NCBI GenBank assembly: GCA_025358125.1
Contig: JANYKS010000081.1
Span: forward strand, 1 to 42,893
Length of the DNA: 42,893 nt
Source of the DNA: Actinomycetes bacterium
GTDB lineage: Bacteria; Actinomycetota; Acidimicrobiia; Acidimicrobiales; Ilumatobacteraceae
Direction: 5' to 3'
The notes beneath the pieces are model-generated. The model was given only the letters and a program-made list of their open reading frames with translations, ran no database searches and had not been told where the DNA came from. The position numbers and the translations under genes were made by a program. Of the stretch, positions 10,344 to 19,345 are shown piece by piece (positions within the stretch are counted from its first letter, which is position 1; each line of letters begins with the position of its first letter).

Positions 10344-13162
10344 ACCTTCATCCTCGCGCCGGCGGGGTCGAAGTGCGCGAGCCCCTCGATGACCTTCAGT
10401 TGCACTCGTCGCCCGTCGGGCAGTTGACACGTCACGACGGTGCCAGGCGTGGCGAGGTGCGGTTCGACGAATCCGAGACAGATAGAACGCCGCAGCGTTG
10501 GCGACATCCGGCTCGAGGTGACCCTGCCGACGATCTTCTTCGCGCCCTCCACGATCTGGCTGGCTTCCGCCGGCACGATCGTGGGGTCCACCGGTTGGAG
10601 ACCGACGAGGCGTTGGTAGTTCTCGCGCTGACTCTGCAGGACCAGTTCGGGCTTGCCGGCAAAGTCGTCCTTGTCGAGCTTGATGCACCAACCGAGGTCT
10701 GCCCCGAAGCCGAGCGTGAGCCCGTCCGTGTCCTGCCCAACGATGAAGTGACCTTTCTCCAACCGCATGATCCGCTGCGCCTCGACACCGAACGCCCCGA
10801 CTCCGAGATCGGAGCCGGCGTCGAAGAGTGCCTCCCACACGTGCAGCCCGTACGCGGCCGGAACGTGGATCTCGTAGCTCAGCTCGCCGGTGAAACCAAT
10901 CCGCCACATGAAGCAGTCGGCGACGCCGGCCACAGTGGCAGTGCGCACATGCATGTATGGGAACGCATCGTTCGAGAGGTCGACGCCCTCCACCACCCGG
11001 CCGATCAGTTCGCGGCTCTTGGGCCCGGCGACGTTCATGCTCGCGTAGCCGGTGGTGACCGGAGTGACGTGCACCTGCCAGTCGGGGTGCTCGGTCTGCA
11101 ACCAGCTCTCCGCCCACTCCCAGACCGTCGCCGCTCCCGACGACGTCGTGGTCATGATGTAGCGATCCTCGGCGAGCCGGCCGGTGACGCCATCGTCCAT
11201 CACCACGCCGTCCTCGGCACACATCACCCCGTACCGCACTGCCCCGATCGCGAGCTTTGACCACTTGTTGACGTACAACAGGTTGAGCAGCTTGGGCACG
11301 TCGGGGCCGCGCAGGTCGAGCTTGCCGAGCGGCGTGACATCGATGATCCCGACTTTGTCACGCACTTTTGCGACCTCGGCAGCGGCGTCGCCGTAGTGCT
11401 CGGGACGGATCCAGTCGCCGGCGACGAGCGGCTTGGCGTTGTGCTGCTCGTGCCACGATTGCATCGGCGAGAAGCGAGTGTTCTCGAATCCACGACCACC
11501 GAGGGCCCCGAGGGTGATCGGCACGTACGGCGGACGCCAGACCGTGGTGCCGATCTCGTTGAGGTCGGTCACTCCGTGGGCCTCGGCCATGATCGCCACG
11601 GCGTTGACCGACTCGAGCTTGCCCTGCGAGGGGCCCATCGTGACCGTCGTGTAGCGCTTGACCAGCTCGATCGAGTCGTAGCCCTCCTTCTTGGCCGCGA
11701 ACATGTCCTTCGAGGAGACATCTTCGGAGTAGTCGACGAAACCGTGCGTCGTCGAGCGGTACAGCTCGGGGTGGGCCACGCGTGCGAGTGCTGGCACGGG
11801 CACCTCCGAGCCATGCCCTGCTCGTGCTGCGGCTGTCGCTCCCACCGCTGTGCCGTGGGCGATCAGCTCAGCCGTGGAACCGTCGCCGGCCAACGCTCCG
11901 GCCACGACCACGGTCGCGGGCAGCCGATCGGTCGGAAAGAACCGAGCTGGCGTCGGATCGTAGACGGGACGATCGCCTGCCATGTTGAGCAGGGGCGTCG
12001 CGGCTGTCCAGCCGACGGCTGTGACAAGGAGGTCGCAGTCGACGCTGCGCCCGTCGGCGAGGTCGACTGACTTGAGCCGCTTACCACCTTTGGCGCTCAC
12101 GATGTTCCCGCCAGTTCGGGCATCGACCACCGTCACGCCGACACCGATCCGGCGCAGGTCCTGGGCGCACGCATCGCCGTCGGCATTGGCTGTGAACACC
12201 ACCGCCTTGTCACCGGGACGCGCCGCGTGCAGATTGACGAGCCGCCGCACTGCTGTCGACAACATCACGCCAGGAAGATCGTTGCCTTCGAATACGTATG
12301 GGCGCTCGATCAGTCCCGCCGCAACGACCAACGCGCCGGCGCGCACCTTGCACAGCCGTTCGTGGATGGAGCGGCCACGTACGGAGATTCCTGGCTGGCG
12401 CTGCACGACGGCGATCCAGTTCATGTCGTACCGGCCGGTGACCGCAGCGTTCGTCATCACCTCGATCGACTTTTGCGCAGCGACCTCGGCGCGCAGTTCG
12501 GCCAACGCCGCCAACTCGGCTTCGCCGCCGTAGCGGAGGTGGCCGCCGAGGTGGTATTCCTCGTCGACGAGCAGCACGCTCGCGCCGGATCGGGCGGCTG
12601 CGACTGCCGCCGCCATGCCCGCCGGCCCGCCACCGGCCACGCAGACGTCGACGTGGATGTAGCGCTTGTCGTAATACCCGTGCTCGGCATCGGCGGCGGT
12701 GACGCCGCCGGCAGCGAAACGGCCGAGGATCTTCTGATAGGCCGGCCACAAGCGCTGCGGCTTCATGAACGTCTTGTAATAGAAGCCGGCCGACAAGAAC
12801 CGGCCCACCAACTGATTGGCGGCGCGCACGTCGAACTTCAGCGACGGCCACACGTTCTCCGGGCTGACGTCCATCCCTGCGGCGAGCCGTCGATGCGCGG
12901 CCCGAACGTTCGGCTCGTCGCCGACCTGCACCGTGCAGCCTGGGTCGTGGAACGTTGCCGAGAGCACGCCGCGCGGCCGCTTGTACTTGAAGCTGCGCGA
13001 GAACACATCGACTCCGCTCGCCATCAACGCGGACACGATGGTGTCGCCCTCGAACCCGGTGTGGGCCTTGCCGTCCCATCTGAACGACAGCGGTGAGCCG
13101 CGGTCGATGACCTCGCCAGCCTGAGGGTCGAGTCGCCGCCCCGTCGCGGCAGCGCTGCTCAT
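10340..13162 (-). CDS. mgdC: N-methylglutamate dehydrogenase subunit C (sarcosine oxidase alpha/SoxA family)
   Basis: A 940-residue SoxA-type alpha subunit. The N-terminal region (RGSPLSFRWDGKAHTGFEGD, DPGCTVQVGDEPNVRA) is the 2Fe-2S-ferredoxin-like domain, which in this family lacks the cluster. An NAD-binding domain follows (VCVAGGGPAGMAAAVAAARS, about residue 180), then a C-terminal half like the glycine-cleavage T-protein (IGFTGELSYEIHVPAAYG, GLTLGFGADLGWCIKL), where tetrahydrofolate accepts the C1 group. In context the complex oxidises N-methylglutamate to glutamate with formation of methylene-tetrahydrofolate or formaldehyde. The start ATG at 13162 overlaps the mgdB stop; the region upstream in frame is not family-like. 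True sarcosine oxidase is the alternative. Confidence 0.82.
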   Translation of the reverse strand: MSSAAATGRRLDPQAGEVIDRGSPLSFRWDGKAHTGFEGDTIVSALMASGVDVFSRSFKYKRPRGVLSATFHDPGCTVQVGDEPNVRAAHRRLAAGMDVSPENVWPSLKFDVRAANQLVGRFLSAGFYYKTFMKPQRLWPAYQKILGRFAAGGVTAADAEHGYYDKRYIHVDVCVAGGGPAGMAAAVAAARSGASVLLVDEEYHLGGHLRYGGEAELAALAELRAEVAAQKSIEVMTNAAVTGRYDMNWIAVVQRQPGISVRGRSIHERLCKVRAGALVVAAGLIERPYVFEGNDLPGVMLSTAVRRLVNLHAARPGDKAVVFTANADGDACAQDLRRIGVGVTVVDARTGGNIVSAKGGKRLKSVDLADGRSVDCDLLVTAVGWTAATPLLNMAGDRPVYDPTPARFFPTDRLPATVVVAGALAGDGSTAELIAHGTAVGATAAARAGHGSEVPVPALARVAHPELYRSTTHGFVDYSEDVSSKDMFAAKKEGYDSIELVKRYTTVTMGPSQGKLESVNAVAIMAEAHGVTDLNEIGTTVWRPPYVPITLGALGGRGFENTRFSPMQSWHEQHNAKPLVAGDWIRPEHYGDAAAEVAKVRDKVGIIDVTPLGKLDLRGPDVPKLLNLLYVNKWSKLAIGAVRYGVMCAEDGVVMDDGVTGRLAEDRYIMTTTSSGAATVWEWAESWLQTEHPDWQVHVTPVTTGYASMNVAGPKSRELIGRVVEGVDLSNDAFPYMHVRTATVAGVADCFMWRIGFTGELSYEIHVPAAYGLHVWEALFDAGSDLGVGAFGVEAQRIMRLEKGHFIVGQDTDGLTLGFGADLGWCIKLDKDDFAGKPELVLQSQRENYQRLVGLQPVDPTIVPAEASQIVEGAKKIVGRVTSSRMSPTLRRSICLGFVEPHLATPGTVVTCQLPDGRRVQLKVIEGLAHFDPAGARMKV

Positions 13163-13443
13163 GATCCGGATCCCTCTTTCTGGCGGAGTTGGGCGGCGGG
13201 GAGACGACTCTCGCGAATGTCGTTGGTGACGGTGTGCCGCTCGACTGCGAAGTAGCGACGGCACCCGGCGCGGTGGTACCACGTCTCGGTCACCCAGTCG
13301 GCGAGGTTCGATTTCGTGTACAGGTACTGACGCCACTGTTCTGGTGTCGTGGTGGCGACGTCGGGTCGGCTCTTCGATTCACCGACGGCGCGGAACTCCA
13401 TCGAGTTGCGCGGCCCGCACCATGGGCATGGCACCTGGATCAT
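13159..13443 (-). CDS. mgdB: N-methylglutamate dehydrogenase subunit B (sarcosine oxidase delta/SoxD family)
   Basis: A 94-residue SoxD-family delta subunit, the small zinc-binding chain of the heterotetrameric enzyme. The zinc ligands are C6 and C9 in MIQVPCPWCGPRNSMEF and the His/Cys of TETWYHRAGCRRYFAVERH; the latter motif is the family signature. Its stop overlaps the mgdC start (ATGA). An AAGGGAG ribosome-binding site lies about 8 nt before the ATG. It is separated from mgdA by 111 bp that contain only a 12-bp palindrome, CGGCACGTGCCG (13466-13477). Confidence 0.88.
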   Translation of the reverse strand: MIQVPCPWCGPRNSMEFRAVGESKSRPDVATTTPEQWRQYLYTKSNLADWVTETWYHRAGCRRYFAVERHTVTNDIRESRLPAAQLRQKEGSGS

Positions 13444-13554
13444 GAGATGGCTCCCTTGAGAGAAACGGCACGTGCCGAGGGAAGCGACGAGGCACAGCCG
13501 AGAGCGGCCACAGCGAAGCAGCGGCCCGTCGCGGCAACCAACCGGGCAACCAAC

Positions 13555-14820
13555 TCAGTGTCCAACTGCCGCAGCTCCCTTCTCACCGACGAGGCGACCC
13601 TCGGGGAACCGGGCGAGGTCGAACGCTTTGATGTTCTCCGGCGTCGTCCCGGTGGCGATCAGTTGCGCCATCGACTCGCCCGACACCGGTCCGGCCTTGA
13701 ACCCGTATGTGCCCCATCCGATATCGACGAGGAAGCCTTCGACGGGCGTGATGCCCATGATCGGGCTGAAGTCGGGGGTCATGTCGCACAAGCCTGCCCA
13801 TTGCCGCAAGAGCCGCATCTTGGCGATCCCCGGCATCAGTTCGAGCACGTGACCGGCCAGTTCCTCGGTGAACTCGAGCGAGCCCCGCATCGAGTAGCTC
13901 GCGTACGGATCGGTCGAGGCGCCGAATACCAGCTCACCGCGGTCTGTCTGGCTGACGTAGACATGCAGCGATCCCGAGACGACGACAGCGTTGAGGAACT
14001 TCTTCACCGGCTCGGTCACTGCCGCCTGGAGCGGATGGGTGACGAGCGGCATCTTCAAACCGACCATCACGTTGATCAGGCTCGCCCAGCCTGCGGTGCA
14101 GTTGACCACGGTTCGAGTGGCGATCCGGCCCCGGTTCGTGTCGACCGCAACAACCCGACCATCGGCGGTCTCGATCGATTGCACTTCGGTCTGCTGGTGG
14201 ATCTCGCAGCCGCGAATGTCGGCTCCCCGGGCGTAGCCCCAGTTGACCGCGTCGTGGCGGACCGTGCCTCCGGGCGGGTGATACAGCGCGCCCACGATCG
14301 GGTACCGGGTGTTCTCCGAGGTGTCCATGTAGGGCACCAGCTTCTTGATCTCGTCCGGCCCGATCACGTCCGAATCGATGCCTTCGAGCTTGTTCACCTC
14401 GGCTCGCCACCGCATCGTGCGCAGCGACGAATCGTTGTGCGCCAAGGTGAGGTGGCCCATCTGGCTGAACATGATGTTGAAGTTCAGATCTGCCGAGAGA
14501 CCTTCGTACAGCTTCACGGAACGGTCGTAGAACCGGACGCCCTCAGGGGTGAGGTAGTTGGAGCGCACGATCGAGGTGTTGCGCCCGGAGCCCCCGCCGC
14601 CCACGTACCCCTTGTCGAGGATGGCGACGTTGGTGATGCCGTGGTTCTTGGCGAGGTAGTAGGCGGTGGCCAGCCCATGCACGCCAGCGCCGACGATGAC
14701 AACGTCGTAGCTCGGCTTCAGCTCGTGGTGGCGCCATACCTGCGGCCAATCACCCTTCATCAACCCGTGCTTGATCAGGCCGAGCGCCGAATACTTCGCG
14801 GGATACCTCACCTTGCTCAT
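13555..14820 (-). CDS. mgdA: N-methylglutamate dehydrogenase subunit A (sarcosine oxidase beta/SoxB family)
   Basis: A 421-residue flavoprotein of the SoxB (DAO) family. The dinucleotide-binding motif is VVIVGAGVHGLATAYYLAK (about 40-58). H189, in PGGTVRHDAVNWGYARGA, aligns with the histidine that binds FMN covalently in sarcosine oxidase beta. The C-terminal flavin motif is GWGTYGFKAGPVSGESMA. This subunit should carry out the amine oxidation. The ATG at 14820 is chosen from the family length (about 400-420 residues). It lies 16 nt downstream of mgsC in the operon. Confidence 0.85.
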   Translation of the reverse strand: MSKVRYPAKYSALGLIKHGLMKGDWPQVWRHHELKPSYDVVIVGAGVHGLATAYYLAKNHGITNVAILDKGYVGGGGSGRNTSIVRSNYLTPEGVRFYDRSVKLYEGLSADLNFNIMFSQMGHLTLAHNDSSLRTMRWRAEVNKLEGIDSDVIGPDEIKKLVPYMDTSENTRYPIVGALYHPPGGTVRHDAVNWGYARGADIRGCEIHQQTEVQSIETADGRVVAVDTNRGRIATRTVVNCTAGWASLINVMVGLKMPLVTHPLQAAVTEPVKKFLNAVVVSGSLHVYVSQTDRGELVFGASTDPYASYSMRGSLEFTEELAGHVLELMPGIAKMRLLRQWAGLCDMTPDFSPIMGITPVEGFLVDIGWGTYGFKAGPVSGESMAQLIATGTTPENIKAFDLARFPEGRLVGEKGAAAVGH

Positions 14821-14836
14821 GCGAGGAGACACAGTT

Positions 14837-16228
14837 TCACGACCACCCCGGCACCCAGTCGGTGCCGGCGAGAGGGATCCGAGCCATTGCCGCAGCCTCG
14901 ATCGTGAGCGCGACGAGATCCTCGGGCTCGAGATGGTGCACGTCGCTCTTCCCGCAGGCACGAGCGAGCGTGGTGAGTTCCATCGTGAGACCACGGAGGT
15001 AATTCGTCATCCACTGCGCGCCAACTTCCGGGTCGAGTCGGGCCTCGAGCTCTGGTATCTGGGTGGTGATCCCCACCGGACACCTGCCCGTGTGGCAGTG
15101 GTGGCAATAGCCGGCCTGCGTGCCGAGTTCCGCGTAGTCGGCGGACGCGTCGACCCACTCCCGCTCGGCGGCGTCGAACCAGGACGGCCGGTTGCAGCCG
15201 ATTCCGATCATCGACGCCACCCCGATCGATACGGCGTCGGCGCCGAGTGCCAGCGCCTTGGCAACGTCGGCGCCGGTGCGGATCCCGCCCGACACGATCA
15301 ACTGGACTTCGTGGTGCTTACCAATCTCGCGCAGGGCCTCTGCCGCCATCCTCACCGCCGCCAGCGTTGGAATCCCGGCATGCTCGATGAAGACGTCCTG
15401 CGTTGCGCCGGTGCCGCCCTGCATTCCGTCGACGACGACGACATCGGCGCCGGCGGCGACTGCCAGCTTGACGTCGTACGCGACGCGGGTGGCGCCGAAC
15501 TTGACGTAGATCGGCTTCTCCCAATTGGTCGCCTCGCGCAGCTCCTCGATCTTGATCACCAGATCGTCAGGACCGGTCCAGTCAGGGTGGCGCGACGACG
15601 AACGCTGGTCGATGCCGGCCGGCAGGGTGCGCATGCCGGCCACGCGCTCACTCACCTTTTGTCCGAGCAACATGCCCCCGCCGCCAGGCTTGGCGCCCTG
15701 CCCGAGCACGATCTCGATCGCGTCGGCCTTGTGGAGGTCGGCCGGATTGAACCCGTACCGCGATGGCAGGCACTGATAGACGAGGTACTTCGAGGCGCCC
15801 CGCTCCTCGGCTGTCATGCCACCGTCTCCGGTGGTGGTCGAGGTGCCCATCGCCGACGCAGCCCGAGCGAGCGCCTCTTTGGCGTGGCCTGACAGCGCGC
15901 CAAAACTCATCCCGGCGATCGTGATCGGGATCTTCAGCTCGAGCGGCTTGCTGGCGTGGCGAGCACCCAGCACCGTCGTGGTCGAGCACGCCTCGCGGTA
16001 GCCCTCCATCGGATATCGAGATGCGGACGCGGTGACGAAGACGAGGTCGTCGAACGTCGGCAGCTTTCGCTTGGCGCCCCACCCCCGGATCTCGTATCGA
16101 CCCTCGTCCGCCATCCCATGGATCTGATCGATGACGGCAGGGGGAAACGTGTAGCTCTCGCGTAACGGCAGATGACGCGACACCGGAGCGGTCACGGGAA
16201 CGTTCAGGGGAATCCCGGCGCCGGCCAT
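14837..16228 (-). CDS. mgsC: N-methylglutamate synthase subunit C (glutamate synthase FMN domain)
   Basis: A 463-residue protein like the FMN/central domain of glutamate synthase large chain (GltB domain 2; also called GlxD). It has ITIAGMSFGALSGHAKEALA, GDGGMTAEERGASKY, KPGGGGMLLGQKVS, VVDGMQGGTGATQ and SGGIRTGADVAKALALGAD. The cysteine cluster GYCHHCHTGRCPVGITTQ corresponds to the 3Fe-4S site of glutamate synthase. In the N-methylglutamate pathway this subunit transfers the methylamine group from gamma-glutamylmethylamide to give N-methylglutamate. The ATG shares one base with the stop of mgsB. Confidence 0.85.
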   Translation of the reverse strand: MAGAGIPLNVPVTAPVSRHLPLRESYTFPPAVIDQIHGMADEGRYEIRGWGAKRKLPTFDDLVFVTASASRYPMEGYREACSTTTVLGARHASKPLELKIPITIAGMSFGALSGHAKEALARAASAMGTSTTTGDGGMTAEERGASKYLVYQCLPSRYGFNPADLHKADAIEIVLGQGAKPGGGGMLLGQKVSERVAGMRTLPAGIDQRSSSRHPDWTGPDDLVIKIEELREATNWEKPIYVKFGATRVAYDVKLAVAAGADVVVVDGMQGGTGATQDVFIEHAGIPTLAAVRMAAEALREIGKHHEVQLIVSGGIRTGADVAKALALGADAVSIGVASMIGIGCNRPSWFDAAEREWVDASADYAELGTQAGYCHHCHTGRCPVGITTQIPELEARLDPEVGAQWMTNYLRGLTMELTTLARACGKSDVHHLEPEDLVALTIEAAAMARIPLAGTDWVPGWS

Positions 16229-16920
16229 CAGTACTTCTGTGCTTTCAATGCGTCGAAGTGGTACAGCTGCTTCGCGGATGCGATGCGCTTGACGTTCTGT
16301 GGCTCGATGTGGTCGAAACACGCGATCGCACACAACTGGGTCACGGTCGTAACATCGTCGTCGCTCAGCTCCTCGTGGCGGGCGTCGCTGCCGAGGCTCT
16401 TCACCGAGCCGGCCACGTAGATCACCGCTTCGTAGAGCGAATCACCGAGCGCCTCTCCGGCGTCACCACCGATCAGCAACGTGCCGGCTTGTGCCATGAA
16501 CATGCTGAAGTCCCCGACATCACCGCCGACCGCGATGGCGCCACCCTTGAGAGAGATGCCGGTGCGGGTTGCCGCGTCGCCCTCGACCACCAGCGTGCCG
16601 CCATGGGCGGTCGCCCCGGCGCGCTCGCTGGCGTTGCCAGTGACGCGAATCAATCCGTTCATCAGGTTCTCGCCGACACCCCAGCCGCAGAAGCCGTCGA
16701 TCTGGATCTGCACGCCGTCGCACAAGCCGCCGATGTAGTGACCGACGCTGCCGGCGAAGGTGATGTCGAGGTGCTTCATCAGGCCCACCGCGAGGTTGTG
16801 CCTGCCCTTCGGGTTGACGATCCGCACGACGGATCCGGGTTCGAGGTTGCGCAGCTCGACGTTGATCTCACGCACCGATCGCTGGTCGCAGTCGAGCACG
16901 GTGGCCGCCGCGACGGTCAC
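16228..16920 (-). CDS. mgsB: N-methylglutamate synthase subunit B (GXGXG domain)
   Basis: A 230-residue stand-alone version of the C-terminal right-handed beta-helix (GXGXG) domain of glutamate synthase (GlxC family). Repeating Gly-rich strands are obvious: FAGSVGHYIGGLCDG, GFCGWGVGENLMNG, GGAIAVGGDVGDFSM, GTLLIGGDAGEALG. The GTG start overlaps the mgsA stop (GTGA), and the stop overlaps the mgsC start. This very tight packing supports a stoichiometric three-subunit complex. Confidence 0.85.
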   Translation of the reverse strand: MTVAAATVLDCDQRSVREINVELRNLEPGSVVRIVNPKGRHNLAVGLMKHLDITFAGSVGHYIGGLCDGVQIQIDGFCGWGVGENLMNGLIRVTGNASERAGATAHGGTLVVEGDAATRTGISLKGGAIAVGGDVGDFSMFMAQAGTLLIGGDAGEALGDSLYEAVIYVAGSVKSLGSDARHEELSDDDVTTVTQLCAIACFDHIEPQNVKRIASAKQLYHFDALKAQKY

Positions 16921-17783
16921 GGACGACTCCAGACATAGATCTCGGTGGGGATCGGCTCGAACACCTTGGCATTGTCGATGTCGGGAAGCTCGGTGAGCGC
17001 CCGGTACTCCGACGCCATTGCCACGTACCGATCATGTACCGCAACGACCGCGGGCTTGCACGACACGGCATCACGGACGACGGCGAACTGGTTTTCGGTG
17101 GCGCACAGCAACGTGTAGAAGCCGTCGAGTTGCTTCTGCAACACCATCAGTGCGTCGCCGAGATCACGACCGTGGCTCATCTCGTAACCGATCAGCCGGG
17201 CAGCGACCTCGGTGTCGTTCTTCGTCAGGAATTCCTCCCCCATCGCCTCCAGGTCGCGCTTGACGCTGAAGTAGTTGGAGAAGCTGCCGTTGTGCACCAC
17301 ACACAGGTCGTCGTGGGTGGAGAACGGATGCGATCCGTCGGTGGTGATCGCCGACTCCGTCGCGAGGCGGGTGTGCCCGATCCCTTGATATCCATGCCTG
17401 CTGGCGACGTCGAATCGTTGCACGACCTCGGCCGGCAACCCGACCTCTTTGAACACCTCGACGGCGCTGCCGGTGGAAACCACCCGGATGCCATCAGCCT
17501 CCAACCGCTCACGCAACCCTGGCTCTGCGATGAGCACAGCTCCGTCACCGTGCGCGACGTATGTGGCGCCACACTCGCTCGCGACGCGCCGCCAATCGAC
17601 CGAGTCGCGCTGCGCCCGGCACGAATACTTGAGCAGACCGTCGGCGACGACATCGCCGTAGATTGCGACGCCGGAGGAGTCGGGGCCGCGGTCGGTCATC
17701 TGGATCAACATCGCCGACAACAGTTGGCCGAGCTGAGGCTCGAGATCTCCGTCGAGCAGATGTAACCCCACGATGCCACACAT
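16917..17783 (-). CDS. mgsA: N-methylglutamate synthase subunit A (class II glutamine amidotransferase domain)
   Basis: A 288-residue Ntn-type class II amidotransferase. The nucleophile is Cys2 in MCGIVGLHLLDGD, exposed after Met removal. Other motifs are MTDRGPDSSGVAIYG, GHTRLATESAITTDGSHPF and VVHNGSFSNYFSVKRDL. It matches the stand-alone GlxB/MgsA family that cleaves the gamma-amide of its substrate. The start is set by the Cys2 rule, with AGAGGGA about 8 nt upstream; an in-frame ATG 12 codons earlier would bury the nucleophile. It is the first gene of the seven-gene operon, divergent from gmaS. Confidence 0.88.
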   Translation of the reverse strand: MCGIVGLHLLDGDLEPQLGQLLSAMLIQMTDRGPDSSGVAIYGDVVADGLLKYSCRAQRDSVDWRRVASECGATYVAHGDGAVLIAEPGLRERLEADGIRVVSTGSAVEVFKEVGLPAEVVQRFDVASRHGYQGIGHTRLATESAITTDGSHPFSTHDDLCVVHNGSFSNYFSVKRDLEAMGEEFLTKNDTEVAARLIGYEMSHGRDLGDALMVLQKQLDGFYTLLCATENQFAVVRDAVSCKPAVVAVHDRYVAMASEYRALTELPDIDNAKVFEPIPTEIYVWSRP

Positions 17784-17920
17784 CTGACGTCCCTCTTTTC
17801 CCTCGGCGTGTTTCCTCATACTACACGCTGATCACTGACAGTAGACAACGGGTATCGCGCTCGACTACCATCGGCGGGCAGGGGATGAGCTGCATGATGC
17901 AGAGATCGAGATGGGGAGCA
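17784..17920. promoter_or_regulatory. Divergent promoters of mgsABC-mgdABCD and gmaS
   Basis: The 137-bp spacer carries two promoters whose -35 boxes overlap. Toward gmaS: TAGACA (17842-17847), an 18-bp spacer and TACCAT (17866-17871). Toward mgsA on the minus strand: TTGTCT (17848-17843) and TAGTAT (17823-17818), spaced 19 bp, or TGTAGT spaced 17 bp. A half-site TGTTTCC (17809-17815), just inside the mgsA leader, equals one arm of the perfect palindrome in front of the XRE-cupin regulator (21423-21441). Binding by that regulator is an inference. Confidence 0.5.
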
Positions 17921-19288
17921 ATGAGCGAGACCCGTGACATTCTGGAGGCTCGAGCCGCACAAGACGGGCTCGAGTTCTTCATGACGATGTTCGTCGACAT
18001 GCACGGGCGGCCGTGCGCGAAGCTGGTACCGGTATCTGCGATGGACGTGGTCTGCGAGGGGGCCGGTTTTGCCGGTTTCGCGGTCGGACCGATGGGGCAA
18101 TCGCCCGCGTCTCCCGACATGATCGCCGCGCCCGACCCGAACAGCTACTTCAAACTGCCGTGGCGCGACGGCGTTGCCGTGGTGATGTGTGACATCAATG
18201 TCGAGGGCAAGTTGTGGCCGTACACGCCTCGAGTCATCCTCAGCCGAGTTCTCGATCGGCTCCGCCAAGAACGTGACATGGAGCTGATGGTCGGAGTCGA
18301 GGCCGAGTACCACCTCGTGCGGCGCACGCCCGAAGGCGGCATCGGGATCGCCGACGAGCTCGACACCCAGGACATGCCGTGCTACGACGCCAAGGGCCTG
18401 ACCCGCATGTACGACTACCTGACAACGATCTCGCGATACATGAACCAGCTCGGATACGAGAACTATGCCAACGATCACGAAGACGGCAACGGGCAGTTCG
18501 AGCAGAACTTCAAGTACGCCGACGCGCTCACCACCGCCGACCGACTGATCTTCTTCCGCTACATGGTGCACATCGTGGCGCGCGACTTCGGTATGGCCGC
18601 CACCTTCATGCCCAAGCCATTCACCCATCTCACGGGCAACGGACTGCACATGAACACGTCGTTGTGGTCGGTCGACGCCAAGAAAAACCTGTTCGAGAAG
18701 GGCGCGAAGGGACGCGACCAGTACGGGCTGGGGTTGACGCCGCTGGGCTACAACTTCTGCGCCGGCGTTCTCGAACATGCGCGGGCAATGGCGGCGATCA
18801 CGAACCCGACCGTGAACAGCTACAAGCGAATGGGAGTCGCCGCGCCGAACTCCGGCGCCACGTGGGCTCCCGCCTATGTCGCCTACGGAGGCAACAACCG
18901 CACGCAGATGATGCGCGTCTCGGAAGGCAACCGGCTGGAGGTGCGCTCCGTCGATGGCGCCGCGAACCCATATCTTGCGTTCAGCGCGGTGCTCGCCGCC
19001 GGGCTCGACGGCGTCGATCGCAAGCTCGATCCGGGCAAGCCGAACGTCGACAACCTCCACGATATGCATCCTCACGAGATCGCGGCGAAGGGGATCACTG
19101 CGATGCCGCCGACGCTGCTCCACGCAGCAGAGGAACTGCTCGGAAACACTGTCATGCAACAGGCACTGGGCCACACCGGCACCGAGTACTACAGCGACTA
19201 TCTCGCCAAGGTGAAGTCCGAAGAGTTCCGCCAATGGCATGCCCGGGTGTCGGACTGGGAAGTGGAGCGCTACCTCACACTGTTCTGA
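17921..19288 (+). CDS. gmaS: Gamma-glutamylmethylamide synthetase (glutamine synthetase family)
   Basis: A 455-residue glutamine synthetase-family ligase, expected to join methylamine and glutamate with ATP to give gamma-glutamylmethylamide. Visible features are FMTMFVDMHGRPCAKLVPVS near the N-terminus, the metal/glutamate-binding GVEAEYHLVRR, HEDGNGQFEQNF, the ATP-region TGNGLHMNTSLW and RLEVRSVDGAANPYLAFSAVL. These match the GlnT/GmaS branch rather than GlnA. I chose the ATG at 17921, which fits the family start; in-frame ATGs at 17885, 17894 and 17897 remain possible. The family also contains GlnT, but its divergent pairing with mgs/mgd genes favours GmaS. Confidence 0.85.
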   Translation: MSETRDILEARAAQDGLEFFMTMFVDMHGRPCAKLVPVSAMDVVCEGAGFAGFAVGPMGQSPASPDMIAAPDPNSYFKLPWRDGVAVVMCDINVEGKLWPYTPRVILSRVLDRLRQERDMELMVGVEAEYHLVRRTPEGGIGIADELDTQDMPCYDAKGLTRMYDYLTTISRYMNQLGYENYANDHEDGNGQFEQNFKYADALTTADRLIFFRYMVHIVARDFGMAATFMPKPFTHLTGNGLHMNTSLWSVDAKKNLFEKGAKGRDQYGLGLTPLGYNFCAGVLEHARAMAAITNPTVNSYKRMGVAAPNSGATWAPAYVAYGGNNRTQMMRVSEGNRLEVRSVDGAANPYLAFSAVLAAGLDGVDRKLDPGKPNVDNLHDMHPHEIAAKGITAMPPTLLHAAEELLGNTVMQQALGHTGTEYYSDYLAKVKSEEFRQWHARVSDWEVERYLTLF

Positions 19289-19312
19289 CGTCGAGGGTGC
19301 CCGGCGTCTGGA

Positions 19313-19345
19313 CCGCCACGCGGGCCCGCTAGCGAGTGGTGGCGG
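19313..19345. terminator. Inverted repeat between convergent gmaS and the Usp-like gene
   Basis: CCGCCAC (19313-19319) pairs with GTGGCGG (19339-19345) around a loop that itself contains the palindrome GCGGGCCCGC (19320-19329). It starts 24 nt after the gmaS stop and covers the end of the convergent gene. No T-tract follows, so a terminator role is only probable. Confidence 0.4.

Noticed and set aside
9708..13443. Plain sarcosine oxidase operon (soxBDAG)
   Set aside because: The subunits are of that family, but cotranscription with mgsABC and the divergent gmaS-like gene, and the absence of glyA, folD or purU next to them, make N-methylglutamate dehydrogenase the better reading. Not fully excluded.
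13189..14907. Long plus-strand open frame across mgdB and mgdA
   Set aside because: No domain, and the composition is typical of the antisense frame; the minus-strand genes carry all recognisable motifs.
17816..19240. Long minus-strand open frame opposite gmaS
   Set aside because: Antisense shadow without motifs; gmaS has the family residues.
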